64,000 nucleotides of DNA from Alphaproteobacteria bacterium (GCA_030604885.1 JAUVUZ010000001.1:186001-250000); one strand, 5' to 3'. Positions 41,252 through 54,227 are shown, counted from the stretch's first letter. The notes: generated by a model from the sequence alone, not told the origin. Made by a program: numbers and translations.

Positions 41252-41365
41252 GGAAAGTCCCCGCCGCCCCGGCCGGAAGCTTCCGGCGGGCGGCGGGCAA
41301 CGAAACGCGATCTTGCAGGCGGACGGCCCAGGCCGCTCCGCCCCATGTCTTTGTCTGGAGAGTCG

Positions 41366-42424
41366 ATGGTGAGGCAGGCCTTTCATGATCTCGACCGCCT
41401 GTGGCGGCGTGGGCGCGAATTCCTGGGGTGCGACTACGCGATCCTCGGCGGTGCGATGAGCTGGGTGTCCGAGCGCAATCTCGTCGCCGCGATCTCGAAC
41501 GCGGGCGGCTTCGGCGTGCTCGCCTCCGGCTCGATGCCGCCCGCGCTGCTGGCGGCCGAGATCGCCGCCACCAAGGCGCTCACCGACAAGCCGTTCGGCG
41601 TCAACCTCATCACCATGCACCCGCAGCTCGACGAACTGATCGACGTCTGCGGCGCCGCCGGGATCGGCCACGTGGTGCTGGCGGGCGGCCTGCCCAGCAG
41701 CGCCGCGATCAAGCGCGCCAAGGATTTCGGCGCCAGGGTGGTGTGCTTCGCGCCCGCCCTGGTGCTGGCGAAGAAGCTGGTGCGCGCGGGCGCCGACGCC
41801 CTGGTGATCGAGGGCGCCGAGGCGGGCGGCCACATCGGCCCGGTCTCCACCAGCGTGCTGGCGCAGGAAATCCTGCCGACCATGGCGCCGTCGGTGCCGG
41901 TGTTCGTCGCGGGCGGCATCGGCCGCGGCGAGGCGATGCTGTCGTATCTCGACATGGGCGCGGCGGGGGTGCAGCTCGGCACCCGCTTCGTGTGCGCCCA
42001 CGAGTGCATCGCGCACCCCAGGTTCAAGCAGGCGTTCCTCCGCGCCTCGGCGCGCGACGCCGTCACCTCGGTGCAGATCGACCCGCAGTTCCCGGTGATT
42101 CCGGTGCGCGCCATCGCCAACGCGGGCACCGACCGCTTCATGGAGGTGCAGCGCGAGGTGGTCGCCAAGTTCCACGCCGGGGAGATGGATCAGAAGTCCG
42201 CCCAGCTCGAGATCGAGCACTTCTGGGCCGGGGCGCTGCGCCGCGCGGTGATCGACGGCGACGTCGAGAACGGCTCGCTGATGGCGGGCCAGAGCGTCGG
42301 CATGGTGACCTCCGAGCAGAGCGTCGCGGCGATCCTGGACGAGATCATCGGCCAGGCCCTCGACGCGCTGGAGGCGCGCAACCCGTCCGCCGAGGTGTCC
42401 GGGGCGGCGCAGGGCGTCGCCTGA
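41366..42424 (+). CDS. Nitronate monooxygenase family flavoprotein
   Basis: This 352-aa TIM-barrel FMN enzyme resembles 2-nitropropane dioxygenase/nitronate monooxygenase: ILGGAMSWVSERNLVAAISN, GGFGVLASG, NLITMHPQ, VIEGAEAGGHIGP and VFVAGGIGRGEAM with GVQLGTRF. The substrate is uncertain, since the family includes related FMN-dependent enzymes. It stands between lysC and ptsP as in other Rhodospirillales. ATG 41366 has GGAG nine bases upstream, and the earlier ATG at 41345 lacks one. Its stop overlaps the ptsP start. Confidence 0.88.
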   Translation: MVRQAFHDLDRLWRRGREFLGCDYAILGGAMSWVSERNLVAAISNAGGFGVLASGSMPPALLAAEIAATKALTDKPFGVNLITMHPQLDELIDVCGAAGIGHVVLAGGLPSSAAIKRAKDFGARVVCFAPALVLAKKLVRAGADALVIEGAEAGGHIGPVSTSVLAQEILPTMAPSVPVFVAGGIGRGEAMLSYLDMGAAGVQLGTRFVCAHECIAHPRFKQAFLRASARDAVTSVQIDPQFPVIPVRAIANAGTDRFMEVQREVVAKFHAGEMDQKSAQLEIEHFWAGALRRAVIDGDVENGSLMAGQSVGMVTSEQSVAAILDEIIGQALDALEARNPSAEVSGAAQGVA

Positions 42425-44688
42425 TGCCGGGAGACGCCGCCGTCGTGTCGCGCCGCCTGCTGGGGCGGATCCGCGACGTGATGGCGAAACCCGGTCTGCC
42501 CGAAGACCGGCTGAACGTGATCGTCCGCTGCATCGCCGAGGAGATGCAGGCGGCGGTGTGCTCGTGCTACGTGATGCGCGCGGGCGAGGTGCTCGAACTC
42601 TTCGCCACCGAGGGCCTGCGCAAGAGCGCGGTGCACATGACGCGGCTGCGGGTGGGCGAGGGCCTGGTGGGCTTCATCGCCGCCCATCCGCGCGCGCTGG
42701 CGCTGGAAGACGCCTGGAGCCACCCCAACTTCGCCTACCGCCCGGAAACCGGCGAGGAACCCTACCGCTCGTTCCTCGGCGTGCCGATCGTGCGCACCGC
42801 GCGGGTGGCGGGGGTGCTGGTGGTGCAGACCATCGAGGCGCGCCCGTTCGCGCCCGAGGAGACCGAGGCCCTCGAAACCGTGGCGATGGTGCTGGCGGAG
42901 CTTCTCACCGCGGGCAACCTGATCGACCGCCGCGAGCAGATTCCGGTGGACGGCAACGCCCTGGTGCCGCTCCGGATCAACGGCCTCAAGCTGTCGCCCG
43001 GCCTCGGCGTCGGCGTTGCCCACCTCCACCGCAAGGTGCCGTTCGTCAAGCGCATGGTGGGCGAGGATCCGGAAACCGAGGCGCGGCGCTTCGACGAGGC
43101 GCTGGAGCGGATGCACCTCGCCCTCGACGAAATGCTCGCCGCCGAGGAGATCGGCAAGAGCGAATACCGCGACATCCTCGAAGCCTACCGGATGTTCGCC
43201 GCCGACCGGGGGTGGATCGAGCGCATCCGCACCCACATCTCGGGCGGTCTCTCCGCCGAGGCGGCGGTGCAGCGCGCGCAGGAGGAAAACCGCGCCCGCA
43301 TGCAGGCGGTGGTCGACCCCTACATCCGCGAGCGCCTGCACGACCTCGAAGACCTCACCGACCGCCTGATGCTGCACCTGATGGGCCACGACCCGATGGA
43401 GCGCAAGGCGATGCCCGAGCACGCGATCCTGGTGGCGCGCACCCTCGGCCCGGCGGACCTGCTCGACTACGACATCGCGCGGCTGCGCGGCGTGGTGCTG
43501 GAGGAAGGCTCGCCCAGCATGCACGTGGCGATCATCGCCCGCGCCCTCAACGTGCCGATGGTGGCGCGGGTGCCCGAGGTGGTGGGCACCATCGCCGCGG
43601 GCGACCAGGTGATCGTGGACGGCGACAACGGCTCGGTGTTCATCCGCCCGAGCGAGGACGTCACCGCCACCTTCGTCGCCACCGTCAAGATGCGCCTCGA
43701 AAAGCAGCGCGCCTACGCCACCCTGCGCGACCTGCCCGCCCGCACCAAGGACGGCGAGCTGGTCGAGCTGCACATGAACGCGGGCCTGCTCGCCGACCTG
43801 CCGATGCTCGACGAGGTCAACGCCGACGGCATCGGCCTCTACCGTACCGAGCTGCCCTTCATGGTGCGCGCCGACGCGCCCGACGTGGACGTCCAGACCA
43901 CCCTCTACCGCTCGGTGATCGACGCGGCGGCGGGGCGGCCGGTGTGCTTTCGCACCCTCGACGTGGGCGGCGACAAGATGCTGCCCTACTGGCAGAACGC
44001 GGGCGAGGAAAACCCGGCGATGGGCTGGCGCTCGATCCGCATCACCCTCGACCATCCGGCGATCATGCGCCACCAGCTGCGCGCCCTGATCCGCGGCGCC
44101 GACGGCCGCGCGCTGTCGGTGATGTTCCCGATGATCGCGGAGGTCGCCGAATTCGACGCCGCCCGCCGCATCCTCGACCTCGAACTGGCGCGCGCGGAAA
44201 AGCGCGGCGAGGCGCTGCCGCGCGCGATCGCGGTGGGGTGCATGCTCGAGGTGCCGTCGCTGGCGTTCCAGCTGCCGCAACTGCTGCGGCGGATCGACTT
44301 CCTGTCGATCGGCTCCAACGACCTCGCCCAGTTCCTGTTCGCCCGCGACCGCGGCAACCAGCGCATCGCCGAGCGTTACGACCTGCTGTCGCCGCCGTTC
44401 CTCGTCGCCCTCGACGGCATCCGCGCCGCCTGCGACGCCGCCCAGGTGCCGGTGTCGGTGTGCGGCGAAATGGCCGCCAGTCCGCTCGACGCCATGGCGC
44501 TGGTGGGCCTCGGCTTCCGCAAGCTGTCGGTCAACGGCCCGGCGGTGGGGCCGGTCAAGGCCACGGTGCTCGGCATGCACGCCGAGAATACCGGCCGGGT
44601 GGTGCGCAAGCTCATCGGCGGCTCCGCCCACAGCATCCGCGGCAGCCTCCAGGGCTATGCCCGCGACCACGGCGTGCCCATCCCGTGA
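42424..44688 (+). CDS. ptsP: Phosphoenolpyruvate-protein phosphotransferase PtsP (EI-Ntr)
   Basis: This 754-aa protein is the first enzyme of the nitrogen phosphotransferase system, passing phosphate from PEP to NPr. It has an N-terminal GAF domain (about 5-160), the enzyme I N-terminal part, the phospho-histidine region EEGSPSMHVAIIARAL and a C-terminal PEP-binding barrel (LYRTELPFM, FRTLDVGGDKMLPY, GSNDLAQFLFARDRGN, CGEMAASP). The GAF domain separates it from sugar-type enzyme I. The start overlaps the preceding stop by one base (TGATG). Confidence 0.96.
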   Translation: MPGDAAVVSRRLLGRIRDVMAKPGLPEDRLNVIVRCIAEEMQAAVCSCYVMRAGEVLELFATEGLRKSAVHMTRLRVGEGLVGFIAAHPRALALEDAWSHPNFAYRPETGEEPYRSFLGVPIVRTARVAGVLVVQTIEARPFAPEETEALETVAMVLAELLTAGNLIDRREQIPVDGNALVPLRINGLKLSPGLGVGVAHLHRKVPFVKRMVGEDPETEARRFDEALERMHLALDEMLAAEEIGKSEYRDILEAYRMFAADRGWIERIRTHISGGLSAEAAVQRAQEENRARMQAVVDPYIRERLHDLEDLTDRLMLHLMGHDPMERKAMPEHAILVARTLGPADLLDYDIARLRGVVLEEGSPSMHVAIIARALNVPMVARVPEVVGTIAAGDQVIVDGDNGSVFIRPSEDVTATFVATVKMRLEKQRAYATLRDLPARTKDGELVELHMNAGLLADLPMLDEVNADGIGLYRTELPFMVRADAPDVDVQTTLYRSVIDAAAGRPVCFRTLDVGGDKMLPYWQNAGEENPAMGWRSIRITLDHPAIMRHQLRALIRGADGRALSVMFPMIAEVAEFDAARRILDLELARAEKRGEALPRAIAVGCMLEVPSLAFQLPQLLRRIDFLSIGSNDLAQFLFARDRGNQRIAERYDLLSPPFLVALDGIRAACDAAQVPVSVCGEMAASPLDAMALVGLGFRKLSVNGPAVGPVKATVLGMHAENTGRVVRKLIGGSAHSIRGSLQGYARDHGVPIP

Positions 44689-44841
44689 GTCATTGAATTT
44701 CAACTGCTTGTGGAGGATTCGCGACGGCTTTCGCGGCGATCTCCGGGATTGCGCGGCCGGGCGGTTGCGGACATACTAGGCCCTCGCCGCGGCCCGGAGA
44801 CCGGCGCGGCGCAGGGGACGGGGTCAAGAAGGAACGGTACC

Positions 44842-46035
44842 GTGGAAACAGACAACACGCCGATGCCGACGCCGGGCGTCGCGCCGGCGGAAACCGGTTC
44901 GCAGAAGGGCAGCGTCGGGGCGCTCCTCCAGGCGACGCGCCTCCGGCTCGGGGTCGAGCTGGCGGCCGTGGCCGAAACCCTGCACATTCGCGTCGCCTAT
45001 CTCGAAGCGATCGAGGCGGGCAACTACGACGCCCTGCCGGGCGGCACCTACGCCGTCGGCTTCATTCGCTCGTATGCCGAGCAGCTGGGGCTGGATGGCA
45101 AGGAGATGGTGCGCCGTTTCAAGCTCGAAACCGGCGCCCAGCCGCAGCTTTCGCCGCCGCCCGCGAACTTTCCCAAGCCGGTGAAGACCCTCGGCATGCC
45201 GGTGGGCGCGATTGTCACCGGCGTCGCGGTGGCCGGCGGTCTCGCGTTCGCCGGGTGGTATCTGCTCTCGGGCAACGACAGCACGACGCTGCTGCCGAAG
45301 CTGCCCGCCGCCCTCAACGAAACCATCGACGCGCCCGCGCCGCGCACCGCGCCGCCGCCGCCGCAGGCGATCGCGCCCGCACCGCCGGTCGCGCCCGAAC
45401 CGGCCAAGCCGGTGGAACCGCCGAAGCCGGAGGTGGCCAAGCCCGAGCCGCCCAAGCCCGAAACCGTCAAGCCCGTCGAGCCGCCGAAGCCCGAGGCCGC
45501 CGCGCCCGCCCCGGTGGCGCCGCCCAAGCCCGAGGCCGCGAAGCCGGTGGAGCCGCCCAAGCCCGCGCCGGTGGCGCCGCCGAAGCCCGAAACCGCTCCG
45601 CCCGCCGAACCGGCGAAGCCGCAGGCCGAACCGCCCAAGCCGGTGGCCGAGGCGCCCAAGCCCCCGGCGCCGCCCGCGCCGCCGCCGCGCCCGAACGTCG
45701 AGGACACCGCCGACGCGGTGCCGGTCGGCCCCGAGACGGTGGCCCGCTCCGCGCGGGTCTACGGCGAGGAGAACGTCGGCGCCCGCGTCGAGCTGGTGGC
45801 GACCGCCGACGCCTGGGTGCAGGTGACCGAGAAGGGATCCCTGGTGCTCACCCGCCTGCTGCACGCGGGCGACCGCTTCCGCGTGCCCAACCGCCCGGGC
45901 CTGACGCTGATGACCGGCAACGCGGGCGGCCTCGACGTGGTGGTGGACGGCGGCAGGATCGCCCCCCTCGGCAACCCGGGGCAGGTGGTGCGCGACGTGC
46001 CGCTCGATCCCGAGCGGTTGCGGAGCGGGCGCTGA
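44842..46035 (+). CDS. RodZ-like helix-turn-helix membrane protein
   Basis: This 397-aa protein has a cytoplasmic helix-turn-helix (about residues 25-95: [54 protein letters not shown]), one transmembrane segment (about 122-145), a long Pro/Lys/Glu repeat of PPKPE units (about 170-285) and a C-terminal DUF4115 domain ([20 protein letters not shown]). RodZ links MreB to the cell-wall machinery. The gene starts at GTG 44842 after AAGGAA. It stands directly before ispG, an order typical of Rhodospirillales. Confidence 0.9.
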   Translation: METDNTPMPTPGVAPAETGSQKGSVGALLQATRLRLGVELAAVAETLHIRVAYLEAIEAGNYDALPGGTYAVGFIRSYAEQLGLDGKEMVRRFKLETGAQPQLSPPPANFPKPVKTLGMPVGAIVTGVAVAGGLAFAGWYLLSGNDSTTLLPKLPAALNETIDAPAPRTAPPPPQAIAPAPPVAPEPAKPVEPPKPEVAKPEPPKPETVKPVEPPKPEAAAPAPVAPPKPEAAKPVEPPKPAPVAPPKPETAPPAEPAKPQAEPPKPVAEAPKPPAPPAPPPRPNVEDTADAVPVGPETVARSARVYGEENVGARVELVATADAWVQVTEKGSLVLTRLLHAGDRFRVPNRPGLTLMTGNAGGLDVVVDGGRIAPLGNPGQVVRDVPLDPERLRSGR

Positions 46036-46081
46036 GTTCCCACGTGATGGCCTCCGCCGCCATTCTGAAACGAGGCCCGAG

Positions 46082-47173
46082 TTGAGCGATACCGCCTACC
46101 GCAAGGTCGCGCGCCGCAAAAGCCGCCAGATCCGCGTCGGCTCCGTGCTGGTCGGCGGCGACGCGCCGATCACCGTGCAGTCGATGACCAACACCCTCAC
46201 CGCCGACGTCGAAGGGACGCTGGCGCAGATCCGCCGCATGGAGGCGGCGGGCGCCGACATCGTGCGCGTCTCCTGCCCCGACGCGGACTCCACCCGCGCG
46301 CTGAAGGACATCGTGCGCGGCAGTCAGGTGCCGGTGGTGGCGGACATCCACTTCCACTACAAGCGCGCCATCGAGGCCGCCGAGGCGGGCGCCGCCTGCC
46401 TGCGCATCAACCCCGGCAACATCGGCTCGCCCGAGCGGGTGAAGGCGGTGGTGCAGGCGGCCAAGGACCACGGCTGCTCGATGCGCATCGGCGTCAACGC
46501 CGGGTCCCTCGACAAGGACCTGCTCGATAAATACGGCGAGCCCAACCCGGACGCGATGGTCGAAAGCGCGCTGATGCACGCCCGCATCCTCGAGGACCTC
46601 GACTTCCGCGAGTTCAAGATCTCGGTCAAGGCGTCCGACGTGTTCCTCGCCATGGCGGCCTACGAAAAGCTCGCCGAGGTGTGCGACTACCCGCTCCACC
46701 TCGGCGTCACCGAGGCGGGCGGCCTGCGCGCCGGAACCGTGAAGTCCGCCCTCGGCATCGGCTGGCTGCTGAGAAAGGGCATCGGCGACACCATCCGCGT
46801 CTCCCTCTCGGCGGACGTGGAGGAGGAAATCCGCGTCGGCTTCGACATCCTGAAGTCGCTCGACCTGCGCCACCGCGGCGTGCGCATCGTCGCCTGCCCG
46901 TCGTGCGCGCGGCAGGGGTTCGACGTCACCAAGGTGGTGGCGGAGCTGGAAAAGCGCCTGGAGCACATCGTCGAGCCGGTCACCCTTTCGGTGCTCGGCT
47001 GCGTCGTCAACGGCCCGGGCGAGGCGCGCTCGTCCGACATCGGCCTCACCGGCGGCGGCAAGCGCACCCACAAGGTGTTCCTCGCGGGCCTGCCGCACCA
47101 CACCGTCGAGACCGACGCGATCGTTGACCATCTCGTCGATCTGGTGGAAAAACGCATCGCCGCCACGAAATGA
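46082..47173 (+). CDS. ispG: 4-hydroxy-3-methylbut-2-enyl diphosphate synthase
   Basis: This 363-aa enzyme acts in the MEP pathway of isoprenoid synthesis. It has the TIM-barrel part ([48 protein letters not shown]) and the iron-sulfur part with CPSCARQG (near 272) and [10 protein letters not shown] (near 306). Length is normal for bacterial IspG. The start is a TTG at 46082, with ACGAGG upstream and no ATG or GTG fitting the conserved N-terminus. It is followed by hisS after 24 bp. Confidence 0.96.
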   Translation: MSDTAYRKVARRKSRQIRVGSVLVGGDAPITVQSMTNTLTADVEGTLAQIRRMEAAGADIVRVSCPDADSTRALKDIVRGSQVPVVADIHFHYKRAIEAAEAGAACLRINPGNIGSPERVKAVVQAAKDHGCSMRIGVNAGSLDKDLLDKYGEPNPDAMVESALMHARILEDLDFREFKISVKASDVFLAMAAYEKLAEVCDYPLHLGVTEAGGLRAGTVKSALGIGWLLRKGIGDTIRVSLSADVEEEIRVGFDILKSLDLRHRGVRIVACPSCARQGFDVTKVVAELEKRLEHIVEPVTLSVLGCVVNGPGEARSSDIGLTGGGKRTHKVFLAGLPHHTVETDAIVDHLVDLVEKRIAATK

Positions 47174-47197
47174 GTCTCTGAAGAAAGGAATTCCGGG

Positions 47198-48481
47198 GTG
47201 TCCACCCTCCAGCCGGTGCGCGGGACGCACGACCTTCTGCCCGAAGACATGCGGGCCTTTCGCCACGTCGTCGAAACCGGCCGCGCCACCGCGGGCCGCT
47301 ACGGCTTCGCCGAAATGGCCACGCCGATCTTCGAATTCGCGGGCGTGTTCGCGCGCACCCTGGGCGACACCTCCGACATCGTCACCAAGGAGATGTACAC
47401 CTTCGCCGACCGCAAGGGCGAACTCCTGACCCTGCGGCCCGAGGGCACGGCGGGCATCGCCCGCGCCTTCATCTCCAACGGCCTCGCCAACGAGACGCCG
47501 TTCAAGGTGTTCTACGCCGGGCCGATGTTCCGCTACGAGCGCCCGCAGAAGGGCCGCCAGCGCCAGTTCCACCAGATCGGCGTGGAGCTGATCGGCGTGC
47601 CCGACCCGCAGGCGGACGTCGAGGTGATCGCCCTCGGCCGCGCCATCCTCGACGGCCTCGGGGTGCGCGGCAACGTCACCCTCGAACTCAACACCCTGGG
47701 CGACGCCGAAAGCCGCGACGCCTACCGCGTCGCCCTGGTCGGCTACCTCGCCGGGCACCTCGGCCGGCTCTCCGCCGACAGCCGCGAGCGCCTGGAGCGC
47801 AACCCGCTGCGCATCCTCGATTCCAAGGACGAGGGCGACCGCGAGGTGGTGGCCCACGCGCCGCTGCTCGGCGAATACCTCAACGACGCCTCCAAGGCCT
47901 TCTACGACGACCTCAAGAACGGCCTGATGGACCTCGGCATCGACTTCACCGAGAATCCGCGCCTGGTGCGCGGCCTCGACTACTACGGCCACACCGCCTT
48001 CGAGTTCACCACCGACGCCCTCGGCGCCCAAGGCACGGTGATGGCGGGCGGCCGCTACGACGGCCTGATCAAGACCATGGGCGGCCCCGCCACCGCGGGC
48101 GTGGGCTGGGCCGCGGGCGTCGAGCGCCTCTCCATGCTGCTCGCCGAGCCGCCCGCCGCCGACCGTCCGGTGGCGATGATCCCCGCCGGGTCCGACCCGA
48201 TCCTCAAGCGCGAGGCGATGGTCCTCACCGAACGCCTGCGCCGCGCCGGGTTCGCCGTCGACCTCGGCTTCTCGGGCAACATGGGCAAGCGCATGAAGCG
48301 CGCCAACAAGGTGTGCGCCCGCGTCGCGGTGATCCTCGGCGAGGACGAACGCCTCGCCCGCGCCGTCACCCTGCGCGACCTCGACAGCGGCGAACAGACC
48401 ACCGTCGCCCTCGACCGCATGGAGGAGAGCCTGCGCCGCATGCTGGCGGGCGCGCCGGAGGTCGCCGTCGGTGGCATTTGA
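47198..48481 (+). CDS. hisS: Histidyl-tRNA synthetase
   Basis: This 427-aa class II enzyme charges tRNA-His. Motif 1 begins in the [20 protein letters not shown] region, motif 2 reads [20 protein letters not shown], the histidine-specific loop is [15 protein letters not shown], and motif 3 contains GGRYDGL and AAGVERL. The C-terminal anticodon-binding domain follows. The start is GTG with AAGGAA upstream. The stop overlaps the prfA start by 11 bp. Confidence 0.97.
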   Translation: MSTLQPVRGTHDLLPEDMRAFRHVVETGRATAGRYGFAEMATPIFEFAGVFARTLGDTSDIVTKEMYTFADRKGELLTLRPEGTAGIARAFISNGLANETPFKVFYAGPMFRYERPQKGRQRQFHQIGVELIGVPDPQADVEVIALGRAILDGLGVRGNVTLELNTLGDAESRDAYRVALVGYLAGHLGRLSADSRERLERNPLRILDSKDEGDREVVAHAPLLGEYLNDASKAFYDDLKNGLMDLGIDFTENPRLVRGLDYYGHTAFEFTTDALGAQGTVMAGGRYDGLIKTMGGPATAGVGWAAGVERLSMLLAEPPAADRPVAMIPAGSDPILKREAMVLTERLRRAGFAVDLGFSGNMGKRMKRANKVCARVAVILGEDERLARAVTLRDLDSGEQTTVALDRMEESLRRMLAGAPEVAVGGI

Positions 48482-49547
48482 GGACAAGCTCGAACAGGTC
48501 CTGCGCCGACACCAGGAGGCGACCGGCAGGCTCGCCTCCGACCCCAACCTCGACCCCGCCGCCATGGCCGCCCTCTCCCGCGAGGCGGCCGAACTGGCGC
48601 CCGTGGTCGAGCTGATCGAAACCTGGAAGAAAACCCGCGCCGACCTCGCCGACGCCGAGGCGATGGCCCGCGACGGCGACGCGGACCTGCGCGCCCTGGC
48701 GCAGGACGAAATCGCCGCCTGCAAGCACCGCCTGCCGGAAATCGAGGCCGACATGCGCCTCGCCCTGCTGCCCAAGGACGCCGACGACGCCCGCAACGCC
48801 ATCCTCGAAGTCCGCGCCGGAACCGGCGGCGAGGAAGCCGCCCTGTTCGCCGCCGACCTGTTCCGCATGTATCAACGCTACGCCGCCCTCCAGGGCTGGC
48901 GCGTCGAGGTGATGGACATCAACGAAACCGGCATCGGCGGCATCAAGGAAGTCGTCGCCATGGTCTCGGGGCAGGGGGTGTTCGCGCGCCTCAAGTTCGA
49001 ATCCGGCGTCCACCGCGTGCAGCGCGTCCCCGCCACCGAGGCGGGCGGCCGCATCCACACCTCCGCCGCCACCGTCGCGGTGCTGCCCGAGGTCGAAGAC
49101 GTCGACATCGAGATCAAGGACGGCGACCTCCGCATCGATACCTACCGCTCCCAGGGCGCGGGCGGCCAGCACGTCAACACCACCGATTCCGCCGTGCGCA
49201 TCACCCACCTGCCCACCGGAACCGTCGTCGCCTGCCAGGACGAACGCTCGCAAATCAAGAACAAGGCCAAGGCGATGAAGGTGCTGCGCGCCCGCCTCTA
49301 CGAACACGCGCGCCAGGAAAAGGCCGACGCCCGATCCGCCGACCGCCGCGCCCAGGTCGGCTCGGGCGACCGCTCGGAACGCATCCGCACCTACAACTTC
49401 CCCCAAGGCCGCGTCACCGACCACCGCATCAACCTCACCCTCTACAAAATCGACCAGATCGTCGACGGCTCCAGCCTCGACGACGTCATCGCCCCCCTCA
49501 TCGCCGAAGACCAAGCCGCCCGCCTCGCCGCCTTCGAGGCGTCATGA
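48471..49547 (+). CDS. prfA: Peptide chain release factor 1
   Basis: This 358-aa factor ends translation at UAA and UAG. The catalytic GGQ is at residues 231-233 (GAGGQHVN) and the codon-recognition PAT at 187-189, the tripeptide form typical of RF1. It starts with GTG inside the end of hisS. prmC, whose product methylates the GGQ glutamine, is the next gene. They are separated by a 220-bp array of hairpins, so tight coupling is lost here. Confidence 0.97.
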   Translation: MAFEDKLEQVLRRHQEATGRLASDPNLDPAAMAALSREAAELAPVVELIETWKKTRADLADAEAMARDGDADLRALAQDEIAACKHRLPEIEADMRLALLPKDADDARNAILEVRAGTGGEEAALFAADLFRMYQRYAALQGWRVEVMDINETGIGGIKEVVAMVSGQGVFARLKFESGVHRVQRVPATEAGGRIHTSAATVAVLPEVEDVDIEIKDGDLRIDTYRSQGAGGQHVNTTDSAVRITHLPTGTVVACQDERSQIKNKAKAMKVLRARLYEHARQEKADARSADRRAQVGSGDRSERIRTYNFPQGRVTDHRINLTLYKIDQIVDGSSLDDVIAPLIAEDQAARLAAFEAS

Positions 49548-49599
49548 CGCGCCTTCCTGCGGCCCGGCACTCCAGGGCAGGGCTCCGCCCCGCACCCCG

Positions 49600-49737
49600 C
49601 CGGAGGGACTCGTCCCTCCGGACCTCCCATTATGGCTTGTGGAGAGGGGGGATGCGCGCATCCCCCCTCTCCACAAGCCAAGTGAAGGGTTCCAAGGGTC
49701 CGAGACCCTTGGTGGGGTCCAGGGGTGAAACCCCTGG
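49600..49737. repeat. Array of four tight hairpins between prfA and prmC
   Basis: Four inverted repeats follow one another: 49600-49621 (10-bp stem, CCGGAGGGAC), 49633-49680 (perfect 48-bp palindrome, two 24-bp arms without spacer), 49692-49712 (9-bp stem, CCAAGGGTC) and 49719-49737 (8-bp stem, CCAGGGGT). A weaker GGGC/GCCC pair precedes them. The composite looks like a REP/BIME-type interspersed element. I recall the CCAGGGGT and CCAAGGGTC parts recurring in Rhodospirillaceae genomes. Confidence 0.75.
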
Positions 49738-49767
49738 CCTGGACTTCCGGCTGCGGGGAGGCGTGTG

Positions 49768-50628
49768 ATGACGCTCGGAGAGGTGGTGGCGTGGGCGGCG
49801 GGGGTTTTGCGGGAGGCCGGGGTGGAAGGTCCGCGGCGGGACGCGCGGGTGTTGGTGGGGGCGGTATTGGGGGTGGATCTGGCGGCGATGCTGGCGCATC
49901 CGGAGCGGCCGGTGGGCGAGGCGGAGCGGGCGCGGGTAGAGGCGGCGGTGCGGCGTCGCGCGGCGCGGGAGCCGGTGTCGCGGATTTTGGGGGTTCGGGA
50001 GTTCTGGGGGCTGGAGTTCCGGCTGGGGGCGGAGACGCTGGACCCGCGGCCGGATTCCGAGACGGTGGTGGCGGCGTTGCTGGAGGGTCTGGCGGGGGTT
50101 GGGGCGCCGCGGGTGCTCGACCTCGGCACCGGCACCGGCTGCCTGCTGCTGGCGGTGTTGGCGGAGCGCCCGGATGCCTCGGGCGTGGGGGTGGACGCGG
50201 CGGCGGGCGCGGTGACGGTGGCGGCGGAGAACGCGGCGGCGCTGGGGCTGGCGGAGCGGGCAGAATTTCGGCTGCGCGATTGGCGCAGGGCAGGGTGGCG
50301 CGAGGGGCTGGGGCGATTTCATGCGGTGATCGCCAATCCGCCTTATATCCCGGATGCCGATGTGGCCGGTCTCGAGCCGGAGGTGCGGGTGTACGACCCG
50401 CACGCGGCGCTGGCGGGGGGCGGCGACGGCCTCGATCCCTATCGCTTGTTGATCCCGCAGTTGGCGGAGCTGATGGTTCCCGGCGGCATTGCCGCGTTCG
50501 AGGTGGGGATCGCCCAGGCGCCCGAAGTTGCCGAAATGTTCGCCGCCGCCGGGTTCCGCGCGGGCGGGGTGAGGGACGATCTCGGCGGGGTCGCGCGGGC
50601 GGTCGTGGCGTTTGCGCCAGTTCCGTAA
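49768..50628 (+). CDS. prmC: Release factor glutamine methyltransferase
   Basis: This 286-aa enzyme methylates the glutamine of the GGQ motif in release factors. The N-terminal helical domain precedes a methyltransferase domain with LDLGTGTGCLLLAVL (118-131) and the catalytic NPPYIPDADV (190-199), which binds glutamine. ATG 49768 directly follows an in-frame GTG at 49765. Third codon positions are rich in G, unlike the C-rich prfA before it. Confidence 0.95.
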   Translation: MTLGEVVAWAAGVLREAGVEGPRRDARVLVGAVLGVDLAAMLAHPERPVGEAERARVEAAVRRRAAREPVSRILGVREFWGLEFRLGAETLDPRPDSETVVAALLEGLAGVGAPRVLDLGTGTGCLLLAVLAERPDASGVGVDAAAGAVTVAAENAAALGLAERAEFRLRDWRRAGWREGLGRFHAVIANPPYIPDADVAGLEPEVRVYDPHAALAGGGDGLDPYRLLIPQLAELMVPGGIAAFEVGIAQAPEVAEMFAAAGFRAGGVRDDLGGVARAVVAFAPVP

Positions 50629-50998
50629 AAAATCGGCAGAAAACGCGAAAAAGCGGTTGGAAAGCGGCCCCGGAGCGGCTACGTTTCCAACGTTCGCGCG
50701 CGGACGCGGCAACGGGACGAACCGATGACGGGGAAGGTTCGTCGGGCCTTCGGGGCCTTGCGTTGCAGGCGGAGGGAACCGCGCGTCGCGAAACGACCTG
50801 GACCATTTGCATCCGTGAAGCCGGATTCCTTTTCGGGAATCACACGGGGGGATTGACGCCTTCATGACGTCGTTCCGCCGGGGTTCGCCCGGCAGGCGGA
50901 GGAGCCGCGTGCGCCTCCTCGATCCGCGATGCCGCCGGCTTCGCGCGCGCTTCGGCGCGACAGGCCTTTGACCCATTGTTTTGATTTACACGGTTGTC
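50629..50998. other. 370-bp gap between prmC and the DUF4167 gene
   Basis: I see no gene here. The second half contains GC hairpins (about 50898-50920, GAGGAGC pairing with GCGCCTCCTC; and about 50934-50961). A TTGACC at 50968-50973 could be part of a promoter, but no well-spaced -10 box is evident. The stretch is probably promoter and leader for the DUF4167 gene. Confidence 0.45.
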
Positions 50999-51460
50999 AT
51001 GAAACAGCATTCCAACAATCAGAAGCCGCGGCCCCGGGGCCGCATGCCCGGTGGACCGCAGCAACGCAAGGGCGGTGGCGGCGGCGGTCAGTCCCGCAAC
51101 CAGACCTACGACAGCAACGGCCCGAGCGTCCGCATTCGCGGCTCGGCGCACCAGGTGATGGAAAAGTATCTGGCGCTGGCGCGCGACGCGGCGGGCCAGG
51201 GCGACCGGGTGCTGGCGGAGAACTATCTCCAGCATGCCGAGCACTATTTCCGCATCATCCAGAACACCCAGCCGCGCCCGCAGCGGGTGCTTTCGCCCGC
51301 CGCCGCCGACGGCGCGGACGGTCCGCAGCCGGACCAGAGCGAGGGTGCGGACGAGGGCGCCGAGGAGGAGGAGTCCGACGAGGCGGTGGTGGAGGTGATC
51401 CGCCCGGCCGCCCGCCAGGCCGAACCGGAGCCGGAAGACGCCGACCCGATCGCCGTCTGA
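50999..51460 (+). CDS. DUF4167 family protein
   Basis: This 153-aa protein has a basic, glycine-rich N-terminus (KQHSNNQKPRPRGR, then a GGGGGG stretch), the conserved DUF4167 core (NGPSVRIRGSAHQVMEKYLA, ENYLQHAEHYFRII, residues 40-90) and an acidic disordered tail. The family is confined to alphaproteobacteria and resembles RNA-binding proteins in composition, and its role is unknown. Its position between prmC and clpB is common in Rhodospirillales. A strong terminator follows. Confidence 0.92.
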   Translation: MKQHSNNQKPRPRGRMPGGPQQRKGGGGGGQSRNQTYDSNGPSVRIRGSAHQVMEKYLALARDAAGQGDRVLAENYLQHAEHYFRIIQNTQPRPQRVLSPAAADGADGPQPDQSEGADEGAEEEESDEAVVEVIRPAARQAEPEPEDADPIAV

Positions 51461-51483
51461 GCGCGTTTTCGCGAGTCGACGGA

Positions 51484-51512
51484 GGCCGCCTTCCCCGCCC
51501 GGGGAGGCGGCC
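51484..51512 (+). terminator. Intrinsic terminator after the DUF4167 gene
   Basis: GGCCGCC and GGCGGCC arms extended by TCCCC/GGGGA surround a short GCCC loop, followed by TTTTTG on the plus strand. Confidence 0.85.
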
Positions 51513-51533
51513 TTTTTGCTGCGCGAAACAGGA

Positions 51534-51563
51534 CTTGCGGGAGCGGCGGAAGGGTATCCATAT
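51534..51563 (+). promoter_or_regulatory. Possible heat-shock (RpoH) promoter of clpB
   Basis: CTTGCGG at 51534-51540 and ATCCATAT at 51556-51563 with a 15-bp spacer resemble the sigma-32 consensus (CTTGAAA and CCCCATNT) about 70 bp before the clpB start. The match is partial. Confidence 0.4.
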
Positions 51564-51632
51564 GAAGTGACGAACGGGGCCGTCGCCTGAGCGGGGCGGC
51601 CGCGACAGTCGCCAGAATAGGGACGAACCATC

Positions 51633-54223
<2,591 letters not shown>

Positions 54224-54227
<4 letters not shown>

